NCBI GenBank assembly: GCA_017475845.1 | Contig: JAFVEU010000275.1 | Span: 1-16,540, forward strand | Source of the DNA: Lachnospiraceae bacterium | GTDB lineage: Bacteria; Bacillota; Clostridia; Lachnospirales; Lachnospiraceae | Reading direction: 5' to 3' | DNA length: 16,540 nucleotides | Part shown: positions 1 through 7,832 of the stretch, piece by piece | Numbering within the stretch: the first letter of the stretch is position 1 | How the letters are laid out: the number at the start of each line of letters is the position of its first letter | Notes under the pieces: generated by a model | Database searches by the model: none | What the model was told of the DNA's origin: nothing | What the model saw: only the letters and a program-made list of their open reading frames with translations | Program-made: the position numbers and the translations under genes

Positions 1-1775
1 GAGCGTATTTCACATATCATTTCGGCCACAGTGCGAATCTCCGTCTCGCCTTTCTTTTAGAGGGCATCCCGGCTCCCGAAGAGAAGGAGATCTTAAGGCT
101 TAAGGAGCTGGCGGAGAAGGTATTTTACTTTGATCCGCAGGCAGGATCTTTTCTCTATACGGAAGTTAACGCAGATGAGAAGCTGATGGCTTTCATCGGA
201 GGACAGGATATCATTGATCCGCTGTTTTCCGACATTACGGAGCGCTATGTATGTTCCGGACATGATGAGGCAAAGGTCATCGTAAATAAGGGACTTATAG
301 AAGAGGGAACAGAGCTTTTTAAGTCCGGAGGAAAGGCGGTGCAGCTTTCCGGAAAGGGAGGCAGGCGCTTTCTGGCAAAGAGGATCGCAGAGGGGACAGG
401 GAAGGATTTCCTCTTTATCAATGTCAGGGACTTCCTTCATGAAGCCGGAAAGGAAGGCTTACCGAAGTTCAGGAGCGGACTTATCAGGGAGGCGCTTCTC
501 GATCATGCGGGGATATGCTTCTACGGGATGGACAACTTCTTCCTGGACAAGGGAAGACCCGGGTCCGATGCGGAAGACAGCAGGAACCGCGATCTGGAGC
601 TTTTGGAGAGAAAGCTTTTCATACCCATAATGGACAGGGGGATAGAGCTCATCCTCTGCACTGATTATAAGAGAGCTCTTTTGAAGAGCACGGGCCCCGG
701 GGAATTCAGGAACCTAAGGCTTCCGGATAATATAAGCTATGACGACAGACGTGCTCTCTGGGAAGAGGTGATAAGAGACAGCGGAACGCTCTTTGACGCT
801 GACGAATTATCCCGCCGTTACCGACTGAATGCCAGCAGTATCTATAAGGTGATGAAGAGTTATCTGCTGAGCAGGGGAGAGGGAAGCAGAGAGAATGATG
901 ATGAGCTTTTCACCAGGGTCTGCATGGAAGAGATCATGGAGGGAAGGGATACCGGACTGGGAAGAGTGGTCTTCCCGGATATCACCTTAAAGGATGTGAA
1001 GATCAGGGATTCCCTGATGAGAGTGCTTAAAAATGTGGTGGGATCCGTAAGGTCAAGCGAAGTGATACTTGATCACTGGAACTTAAAGAAGACCTATCCC
1101 TACGGCAGGTGCGTAAGCCTTCTTATCTCGGGTCCTCCCGGTACAGGTAAGACCATGACGGCCAACGCCATAGCAGGTGAACTGAGCCTGGCCCTTTATC
1201 AGGTAAATCTGTCCAACATTGTAGACAAGTATATAGGGGAAACAGAGAAGAACCTGGAGAAGGTGTTTGATTACGCGGAGAGAAGCAATTCCGTACTGAT
1301 TTTTGACGAAGCGGACGCACTTTTCGGAACAAGGAGTGAGGTCAGGGATTCCAAGGACCGCTACGCAAATGCTGAAATATCCTATCTCCTGCAGCGGATA
1401 GAGGCTTATGAAGGGATAGTGATCCTTGCCACCAACATAAAGGGCAACATCGATCCCGCATTCATGAGGCGTATCCGCTATGTGGTGCATTTCGAGAATC
1501 CGGATGAGGATATGAGAAGGGAGATATGGAAGAACCTTCTTACAGAGGACGTACCTCATGAAGATATAGATGTGGATTATCTGGCAGCCCAGTTTGACGA
1601 TTTCACGGGAAGCGTGATCAAGACGGTATTCTTAAATGCCTGCGCTTACGCCACCGACAATAATGAGATCCTTGCAATGAAACATCTGGTATATGCTGTA
1701 AAACACGAACTGGAGAAAAGCTCCGCAGTGGGCTTCTCCGTAGATACACTTGGGAAATATGCTTATCTTGCATGA
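1..1775 (+). CDS. AAA+ ATPase of eCIS (Afp15/Pvc15-like) type, 5'-truncated by window edge
   Basis: This reading frame is open to the left edge (first full codon at base 3), so the gene starts outside the window; the ATG at 186 is probably internal. Codons 3-185 contain no stop and read like family sequence, including DEKLMAFIGGQDIIDP across base 186, which resembles the DERxxxFLxGxDxxDP segment I recall from eCIS ATPases. Numbering from the 186 ATG, a degenerate first P-loop SGKGGRRF (55-62) is followed by a full second AAA+ module: Walker A GPPGTGKT (316-323), Walker B LIFDEAD (371-377), sensor-1 TN (416-417) and an arginine-finger-like FMRRIR (426-431). The C-terminus (MKHLVYAVKHELEK, then GKYAYL) also resembles eCIS ATPases. 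Such ATPases sit near the distal end of eCIS loci, with a proposed role in assembly or cargo handling. The AAA+ call is certain; the eCIS assignment is from remembered family features. The stop lies 12 bases before the next gene. Confidence 0.85.
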   Translation, partial: AYFTYHFGHSANLRLAFLLEGIPAPEEKEILRLKELAEKVFYFDPQAGSFLYTEVNADEKLMAFIGGQDIIDPLFSDITERYVCSGHDEAKVIVNKGLIEEGTELFKSGGKAVQLSGKGGRRFLAKRIAEGTGKDFLFINVRDFLHEAGKEGLPKFRSGLIREALLDHAGICFYGMDNFFLDKGRPGSDAEDSRNRDLELLERKLFIPIMDRGIELILCTDYKRALLKSTGPGEFRNLRLPDNISYDDRRALWEEVIRDSGTLFDADELSRRYRLNASSIYKVMKSYLLSRGEGSRENDDELFTRVCMEEIMEGRDTGLGRVVFPDITLKDVKIRDSLMRVLKNVVGSVRSSEVILDHWNLKKTYPYGRCVSLLISGPPGTGKTMTANAIAGELSLALYQVNLSNIVDKYIGETEKNLEKVFDYAERSNSVLIFDEADALFGTRSEVRDSKDRYANAEISYLLQRIEAYEGIVILATNIKGNIDPAFMRRIRYVVHFENPDEDMRREIWKNLLTEDVPHEDIDVDYLAAQFDDFTGSVIKTVFLNACAYATDNNEILAMKHLVYAVKHELEKSSAVGFSVDTLGKYAYLA

Positions 1776-1787
1776 TGAGGGATCAAA

Positions 1788-4700
1788 ATGCCACCTAAAG
1801 CGACTGAATTCAAAACTTCATTCGAAAGTCAGACCGATGATCAGGTCATAGATGCCTCCGTAGATGATACCCTGCGTTCCTACATGGATTCGGGTGATGC
1901 GATTTTCGAAAACGAGGATGTGGACGGAAACGGCCTCCGGAGGGAGACTGTTGTGGATCAGGTCCGGACCAATATCTTAAAGCGCCTCGATGAGGAAAAC
2001 CGGGCAAGCGTAAGTGCCGCAGATCAGGAAAGGGGCGTTCACCGGCGCTATTCCGGATCTCTGGTTTCCATGTTCGGTTCCCTCACACAGAACAGGAGGG
2101 AATACCTTGAAGGAGAACAGGCCTATAATGCCCTGGAGGAGGCAGACCGGCAGGACAATGAGAGAAATGCGAACCGTGTGTTACGGTTCTTCAAATTCAG
2201 GAAGTTCAGAAAGAAGAGTATCCTGAAGAAGAGAGAGGAACTGAACCGGGCTCTTGCCGCGAAGATACAGGGGATCGTGCAAAGGGCCAGAGACTGGGAT
2301 AAAGAGCGTATACGCTATAAAGAGTCGGATATGCGTAAGCATTACAAGGCCTATGATGCCCTTGCAAAATCCTGGTATGAGCTGACTCATGAGAGGGCAG
2401 TTTCGTCTCTTCCCGAAGATGCCACTGAGGAACAGAAACAGCAGGCAATGGAGTCCCGTGCCATTCCGGAAGAGTATTCGAAAAAGATAGTGGAATATAC
2501 GGGCGTATATGATATTGACAATGTGGCCCGGAAGCTGGGGGATGCCGTCGGGAATATCAATACGGCCATCACGGCGGATGATTTTACCTTTATTCCCTAT
2601 AAACGGCTGCAGGATTCCCATAATCAGGAAAATGTTGAGAATCTGACGAAAACCCATACAAGGATACTGCTTCTGTCCGAAGCGGATGAGAGTACGGGGA
2701 TAAAGACCAGATATAAGTTCGACTCCGGATTTTTAGGGGACAGGGCAAAGAGGCAGTTTACGGCGGCGGATTCCGATAACCTTGGGGTTGAGGAGCAGCC
2801 TCAGGCTCAGGCTCAGGCACAGGATCCTCTTGCCCGTTATGCGGAAAACTATCATCTGGAATCTGACAGAAGAGATGTGAACAATCGTTTCCTGTTTTCA
2901 GAGAAAAATGCGGAAATACTTCATGCAAATCTCAGGAGAAACGGCAAGAAAGTATACGGTTTCCTGATGAACGGAGAGTTCCTTACCAATGACACCGAAG
3001 GCGAAGAGGATGAGGGAGCTCCCGACGGGAGAAGAGTAGCCGGAAAACAGGATATGGAATTCTTCGGAAGGAGAAACTGGAACAAGCAGGAAAAAGCCGA
3101 AAAACTCAGGGTGGCCATACGTACCGCCCCTTTCTTCAAACATGTAAACGCCCGTACCATACAGTATTATTCAGGATACAACGCGGATAGTGATTTCGGC
3201 AATGGCCTGAGAAAGGAAATGAACAAGTTCTGGCAGGATGCTCAGGCTGATAATCGCTCAAAAGAGGATACTCTTCTCGCCCTAAGGCAGAATCCGGCCT
3301 CTTATAATGAACTCTCAAAAGAGATGAAGGGACCTGCACTTGTGGCATATGTACTGGACGCCGCCACAAGGGAGAGAGGAGAGAATGAACCTGCATTTTC
3401 CTTTACGGAACCGAATAGCGATCCGGTTCTTTCTGTTGCCATGAGAGGGGACGGAGCTGCCTTAAGGCTTGCCTGTATGGCCATGCTGACGGAGAACAAT
3501 CCGCAGTTCTGGGGTCTTGCAAGGAAGATCATCGTAGATACCAGAAGGGTGAATACACGTACCTTATCCAAGCTCAAATATCTTCCTAAGACAGGGATGA
3601 TGATGAGGATGGGTCTGCTTGATGAGCTTGCCAACCATCAGGGGGTATTCAGCGAGATCGATCTTACCAAGGACGATATCATGAACGTTGTGCATGTGCC
3701 CCAGGGAAGCGTATATATGGAGGAACTGAAGAACAGAAGGGGTGCCGGGAATTGGTTCAAAAAAAATCTCCTTAACGGGGAGCTTATTTCAACAGCCATA
3801 AAGTCTGCCACCACCGGTTTTTCCGTTTATGAGAACGCTTCCGATGCTGATAAGCTTATGAGTAATCCGAATTTTGCCGTTGACAGTGCGACGAAGAGCG
3901 AGAGGCTGGAAAGGAAAGTGTGGCTTAATTACGCCTCAGCTTCTGCGTCGGCAGCCAACTTTACCTCTATTCTCGGTGCAGCCGGAATAGCCGCTACATG
4001 GCAGCTCGGAGGGGATGCTAAGGAGGCAAGATCCGGATATTTCCAGTATGCCACAGTTATGAAGATGTTTAACAAGCTGGTGGCGATCATCAAGGCAGTA
4101 ATAAAATTCATAAAGTATGTCAGGAAGAAGATCAAGCAGAAAAAAGTACGGGATATGACCGAGGATGAGAGGATCGCCTATGAAGCTGAGCAGAGGTCAA
4201 AGCTAAAGGATCTGGATGCCACCACCTTTAAGGAAGTATTGAAGTTTTTGAGCAATGTTGTGGGATTTATAAACAGTTCCAGGGAATTGGCATCCTACCA
4301 TGTGGCAGAGAAAGAAGAGAGCCTTATCAGCCATTGGCTTACCGCTGTTAATAAGCAATGGGGAGAGCTTTTGGCGTTCAACGGTCCTCTGCAGTATATT
4401 CTGGATACCGCACAGAACTGCATATCCATTATAGAGGATATAACCGACATAGTGGTAAACAGTAAAAGGATCTCCCGCATTGATGCAGCCGACAGAAGGC
4501 TGCAGACTGCGTTGAGCGCTATCCGTACCCATGAAGAAGCCCGGCGGCAGAACCAGCAGCATGGTGAAGAACAGCCTCAGGCAGAACAGCCTCAGGCAGA
4601 ACAGCCTCTTACAGAGGATGAGGCTCTGGGAAAAGCGGCTTCCGAGAATTCCCAGGCCCAGTACTTCATGTCTCTTACAAAGATGCAGTCCAGGAAGCAG

Positions 4701-5225
4701 AGGTCAAGTGCCGGATGGGATATCGGAGCTAGAACCCTGTCCATTGCAAAGGACACGTTTTCAATGACCGTTGATCCCACAAGCGGAGTGGTATCAAAGA
4801 TCCTGAGGGCAGTCCTGTCCCCTGCTCCCATGCTCGCCAATTTCTTAGGCTGGGTTGTGGGGAAGGTTAAGTATGACAAGCAGAACTTTAAGAACAATAT
4901 CGGCCAGATGCTGGGTGATCCGAAATATGTGAAAACCAGCTATTTCGACAAGGTGTTGAGAAGAGAGACAGGAATAGTGAGCTCCGATTACCTGGTCGAC
5001 CTTGCCCGTATATTTACATCCATAGATACGCATGTTCTCATAAACAAGCCGGAAAAAACCGGAGGGGAGATGGAACTGGCAAAGACGGTAGTGGGTACGC
5101 TTTACGGAAATGTTAACGAGGATTCCATAAAGACCATCAAGCTCAGTGCCATGATGAAATATGCGGGGGTCAACGGGGAATCCGACTGGAGAGCTCTGCT
5201 CCGTAATTCCATTACGGATAAGTGA
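1788..5225 (+). CDS. Large modular hypothetical protein (1145 aa), candidate eCIS-associated cargo or accessory protein
   Basis: I do not recognise this protein. It starts at ATG 1788, 12 bases after the ATPase stop, with a GAGGGA ribosome site at 1777-1782. No signal peptide is visible; the first ~100 residues are polar and acidic. Residues ~110-200 are rich in K, R and E and probably helical or coiled. A linker of alternating Q/A (337-345) and a second one with EQPQA repeats (928-942) divide the chain into three modules: ~1-335, ~346-925 and ~945-1145. Module 2 contains a small-residue hydrophobic stretch (~716-741, SILGAAGIAA) and a strongly amphipathic basic helix (~760-786, LVAIIKAVIKFIKYVRKK). 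Module 3 has another hydrophobic patch near VLSPAPMLANFLGWVVG. No HExxH metalloprotease motif was found. Its position between an eCIS-type ATPase and a chaperone-like protein suggests a cargo or structural accessory, but this is inference. Confidence 0.85.
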   Translation: MPPKATEFKTSFESQTDDQVIDASVDDTLRSYMDSGDAIFENEDVDGNGLRRETVVDQVRTNILKRLDEENRASVSAADQERGVHRRYSGSLVSMFGSLTQNRREYLEGEQAYNALEEADRQDNERNANRVLRFFKFRKFRKKSILKKREELNRALAAKIQGIVQRARDWDKERIRYKESDMRKHYKAYDALAKSWYELTHERAVSSLPEDATEEQKQQAMESRAIPEEYSKKIVEYTGVYDIDNVARKLGDAVGNINTAITADDFTFIPYKRLQDSHNQENVENLTKTHTRILLLSEADESTGIKTRYKFDSGFLGDRAKRQFTAADSDNLGVEEQPQAQAQAQDPLARYAENYHLESDRRDVNNRFLFSEKNAEILHANLRRNGKKVYGFLMNGEFLTNDTEGEEDEGAPDGRRVAGKQDMEFFGRRNWNKQEKAEKLRVAIRTAPFFKHVNARTIQYYSGYNADSDFGNGLRKEMNKFWQDAQADNRSKEDTLLALRQNPASYNELSKEMKGPALVAYVLDAATRERGENEPAFSFTEPNSDPVLSVAMRGDGAALRLACMAMLTENNPQFWGLARKIIVDTRRVNTRTLSKLKYLPKTGMMMRMGLLDELANHQGVFSEIDLTKDDIMNVVHVPQGSVYMEELKNRRGAGNWFKKNLLNGELISTAIKSATTGFSVYENASDADKLMSNPNFAVDSATKSERLERKVWLNYASASASAANFTSILGAAGIAATWQLGGDAKEARSGYFQYATVMKMFNKLVAIIKAVIKFIKYVRKKIKQKKVRDMTEDERIAYEAEQRSKLKDLDATTFKEVLKFLSNVVGFINSSRELASYHVAEKEESLISHWLTAVNKQWGELLAFNGPLQYILDTAQNCISIIEDITDIVVNSKRISRIDAADRRLQTALSAIRTHEEARRQNQQHGEEQPQAEQPQAEQPLTEDEALGKAASENSQAQYFMSLTKMQSRKQRSSAGWDIGARTLSIAKDTFSMTVDPTSGVVSKILRAVLSPAPMLANFLGWVVGKVKYDKQNFKNNIGQMLGDPKYVKTSYFDKVLRRETGIVSSDYLVDLARIFTSIDTHVLINKPEKTGGEMELAKTVVGTLYGNVNEDSIKTIKLSAMMKYAGVNGESDWRALLRNSITDK
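2790..2822 (+). repeat. In-frame Q/A-rich low-complexity linker 1 of the 1145-aa protein
   Basis: The bases encode EEQPQAQAQAQ, made of repeated CAGGCT/CAGGCA hexamers. It separates the charged N-terminal module from the large middle module. It shares the EEQPQA opening with linker 2, so both probably act as flexible domain hinges. Hexamer repeats of this kind can change copy number without shifting the frame. Confidence 0.85.
4569..4609 (+). repeat. 15-bp in-frame tandem repeat, linker 2 of the 1145-aa protein
   Basis: The 15-base unit GAACAGCCTCAGGCA occurs twice exactly, followed by a partial third copy (GAACAGCCTCT). It encodes EQPQA, EQPQA, EQPLT starting at residue 928. The region just upstream (RRQNQQHGEEQPQ) is also Q-rich. 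It links the middle and C-terminal modules and can expand or contract in frame. Confidence 0.9.
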
Positions 5226-5251
5226 TGTGAGAAAGAAGGGAGTAAGCCGGT

Positions 5252-5836
5252 ATGGACGGAATGAGTATAATATTGCAGGGCATCAGACAGATGATGGATG
5301 AACTCTTCGACGGAGTGGAGGAGAATGACGGGATATACCGGTCCTTTGCGGAGCATCTGGGAGTGACGGATGCCGGAGCAGTGGTTGAAGTCCTTCCCGA
5401 GGGAGGGGTGAATGAAGAGGTGAGCTACCCCATCATCCACTTCTTCATAACCCTTGCTTCAAATGTACCGAAGGGGATAGAAAAGGAACTTGGCCATTCA
5501 CTGAATGTCCTTAACAATATAATATCCGTAGGGGATTTCCCCTCCTTCGGATGCTTCTGCTATTATCCCTCCTTAGACCAGATCTATCTCTCCTACAGGC
5601 TGCCGGTACATCCGGAGGCTCCGGAGCGGGAACTGGACAATATCCGCTATTATCTCGGAGTTCTTTATGAGGAATTGGATGCTTTTATCGACTATATCAT
5701 GTATTTATGCGATAATAAGGGGGGGAGTCCCGATCCTGACAGCTATGTTGAATATTTAAAGAATATCAGCGACTGGGACGACATTGAGGAAAGGGCAAAG
5801 ACCCTTTCGGAGATCTTTGACGAAATGAAAGAGTGA
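5252..5836 (+). CDS. Small acidic protein, YbjN / class I secretion-chaperone-like (194 aa)
   Basis: The start is ATG 5252, with AAGGGAG at 5236-5242 and nine bases of spacing; a second in-frame ATG at 5261 is possible but poorly spaced. The protein is acidic and soluble, with no signal peptide or membrane helix. A hydrophobic stretch (HFFITLASNVPKGIEKE) leads into SLNVLNNIISVGDFPSFGCF, then an alternating strand and YLSYRLPVHPEAPE, and a final helix around ELDNIRYYLGVLYEELDAFIDYI. The order 'lnxlN-x-fGxF-strand-xLP-long helix' resembles YbjN-domain proteins, which share the fold of type III secretion chaperones. I infer a chaperone-like or regulatory partner for the large upstream protein, since the two genes are 26 bases apart. 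The gene is clear; the fold assignment is by eye and moderate. Confidence 0.82.
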   Translation: MDGMSIILQGIRQMMDELFDGVEENDGIYRSFAEHLGVTDAGAVVEVLPEGGVNEEVSYPIIHFFITLASNVPKGIEKELGHSLNVLNNIISVGDFPSFGCFCYYPSLDQIYLSYRLPVHPEAPERELDNIRYYLGVLYEELDAFIDYIMYLCDNKGGSPDPDSYVEYLKNISDWDDIEERAKTLSEIFDEMKE

Positions 5837-5852
5837 TAAAGGAACAGGGTAA

Positions 5853-7832
5853 ATGTTTATTCCTTTTAATAATAAACAGCTTTTGGTACGCCGTGCGGGA
5901 CTTATAGTATATGATGTGCTGGCGGTGATAGTAAGCTCTGCGGTCGGTCTTTTATTGAGATTCGACCTTTCTTATGATGAGCTTTTAAGTACTGCGGGAG
6001 GATATATGTGGCAGGAGAATCTGTGGAAATTCCTGCCGGCAAACATACTTATCACTCTCGTGATCTTCTGGCTTTTCCATCTTTATTCCAGCCTCTGGAC
6101 CTATGCAGGGGTGCCGGAAATGACAGCCACGGTCAGCGCCTGTCTTCTTACCAGCGCGGCCCAGGCTGTGGGAATGCTGCTCCTTGGATTCAAGATGCCG
6201 AGGAGCTACTACTTCCTATATGCCGTGGTACTGACCATTCTGGTGCTCATGTCCCGCTTTGCCTACAGGCTTTTCCGCACCTTTGTGCAGAAGAGGACGG
6301 AACAGGCGAGAAACATCAATGTAATGGTGATAGGCGCCGGTGAGGCGGGAAATTCCCTTATCCGCGAAATGAATTCCTCCAGGTTCATACAGAAGAGCGT
6401 CATGTGTGTCATAGATGACGACCGCTCAAAGATCGGGAACTACATCCAGGGCGTAAAGGTGGTAGGCGGCAGGGAGGATATAATCGAGAACGCTGCCAGA
6501 TACGATATCGACGAGATAATCGTGGCCATGCCTGCGGCGAAAAGGGGACAGTTAAAAGAGATACTGGATATCTGCAAGGAGACCAAGTGTGAACTGAAGA
6601 CCCTGCCGGGCATATACCAGCTGGTGAACGGGGAAGTGAACGTGAGCCAGTTAAGAAAGGTGGAGGTGGAGGACCTTCTGGGGAGAGAGCCCATAGAAGT
6701 GGATCTGGACTCCATCCTGGAATCCTTAAGGGGCAAGACCGTACTGGTAACAGGCGGAGGAGGCTCCATAGGATCGGAGCTCTGCCGGCAGATAGCCAAG
6801 CATGAGCCGAAGATGCTCATCATCTTTGAGATATATGAAAACAGCGCCTATGATATCCAGCAGGAGCTGGCGGGGCATTTCCCGGAACTCAACTTAAAGG
6901 TGCTGATAGGTTCCGTGAGAAATTCCCAGAGGGTCAAGGATGTATTTAGAACCTATAAGCCGGACATAGTTTATCATGCCGCAGCCCATAAGCATGTGCC
7001 CTTAATGGAAGTGAGCCCCAACGAGGCCATAAAGAACAATGTGATGGGTACCTGGAAGCTTGCCCAGGCGGCGGTGGATTCCGGGGTTTCAAAGTTCGTT
7101 ATGATATCCACCGATAAGGCGGTAAATCCCACCAATATCATGGGGGCTACAAAGCGTATCTGTGAGATGATAGTCCAGTCCTATAACCACAGAGGGAACA
7201 CGGTATTCGTGGCGGTACGCTTCGGAAACGTGCTGGGGAGCAACGGCTCCGTCATACCTCTTTTCCGGAAGCAGATAGCATCGGGAGGCCCCGTCACCGT
7301 AACGGATCCCCGGATCATAAGATATTTCATGACCATACCCGAGGCGGTCTCCCTGGTACTCCAGGCCGGAGCCTACGCAAAGGGCGGAGAGATCTTCGTG
7401 CTGGACATGGGAGAGCCGGTGAAGATACTGGATCTGGCCAAGAACCTTATCCGTCTTTCGGGCTATGTACCCGGGGAGGATATAGAGATCAAATTCACGG
7501 GGCTCCGTCCCGGGGAAAAGCTCTATGAAGAGATGCTGATGAAGGAAGAGGGGATGCAGGAAACTCCCAATAAGCTTATCCACATAGGGAAGCCCATAGA
7601 ATTTGATGAAGAGGATTTCTACGACAAGCTCCACAGGCTGGATATCGCTTCCAGATCGGAAAAGCTGGATGTCCATACCTGGGTCCGGAGCCTTGTGCCC
7701 ACGTATAAATATACTCCGGGGATATACATTCCGGGAGAGACCCATATAGATATGGAGAATGCCCCCGGGATCTCAGAGGGTGAAGAAGACTTTGACATGA
7801 AGGTCTATGAGATAAAGAGAAATGAAGAATGA
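5853..7832 (+). CDS. Membrane-anchored UDP-N-acetylglucosamine 4,6-dehydratase, PglF/WbpM/CapD family
   Basis: This 659-residue protein has the full long-form architecture. Four hydrophobic helices lie at roughly 16-36, 60-81, 90-113 and 119-141, followed by a first Rossmann-like domain with GAGEAG at 161-166. The catalytic SDR domain begins at TGGGGSIG (300-307). The sequence STDKAVNPTNIMGATKR gives S419/T420, M430 and K434; long-form enzymes such as WbpM use Met where most SDRs have Tyr. Members of the family convert UDP-GlcNAc to UDP-4-keto-6-deoxy-GlcNAc, the precursor of QuiNAc, FucNAc and bacillosamine-type D-sugars. A ribosome site AAAGGA at 5838-5843 supports ATG 5853. It opens the glycan operon 16 bases after the chaperone-like gene and overlaps the phosphoglycosyl transferase gene by 11 bases. 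The exact product sugar cannot be told because no aminotransferase or reductase follows. Confidence 0.95.
   Translation: MFIPFNNKQLLVRRAGLIVYDVLAVIVSSAVGLLLRFDLSYDELLSTAGGYMWQENLWKFLPANILITLVIFWLFHLYSSLWTYAGVPEMTATVSACLLTSAAQAVGMLLLGFKMPRSYYFLYAVVLTILVLMSRFAYRLFRTFVQKRTEQARNINVMVIGAGEAGNSLIREMNSSRFIQKSVMCVIDDDRSKIGNYIQGVKVVGGREDIIENAARYDIDEIIVAMPAAKRGQLKEILDICKETKCELKTLPGIYQLVNGEVNVSQLRKVEVEDLLGREPIEVDLDSILESLRGKTVLVTGGGGSIGSELCRQIAKHEPKMLIIFEIYENSAYDIQQELAGHFPELNLKVLIGSVRNSQRVKDVFRTYKPDIVYHAAAHKHVPLMEVSPNEAIKNNVMGTWKLAQAAVDSGVSKFVMISTDKAVNPTNIMGATKRICEMIVQSYNHRGNTVFVAVRFGNVLGSNGSVIPLFRKQIASGGPVTVTDPRIIRYFMTIPEAVSLVLQAGAYAKGGEIFVLDMGEPVKILDLAKNLIRLSGYVPGEDIEIKFTGLRPGEKLYEEMLMKEEGMQETPNKLIHIGKPIEFDEEDFYDKLHRLDIASRSEKLDVHTWVRSLVPTYKYTPGIYIPGETHIDMENAPGISEGEEDFDMKVYEIKRNEE

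Noticed and set aside
5201..5217. Perfect 7-bp hairpin CCGTAAT/ATTACGG at the end of the 1145-aa gene
   Set aside because: It lies inside coding sequence just before the stop and is not followed by a T run, so it is not a convincing terminator.
1788..5225. Search for an eCIS core metalloprotease-like HExxH motif in the large protein
   Set aside because: No HExxH was found; HERAV and similar strings lack the second His.
7089..7745. 218-codon open frame on the - strand opposite the dehydratase gene
   Set aside because: It lies wholly inside a gene with clear conserved motifs, has no family features and no ribosome site; it is a mirror of codon bias.
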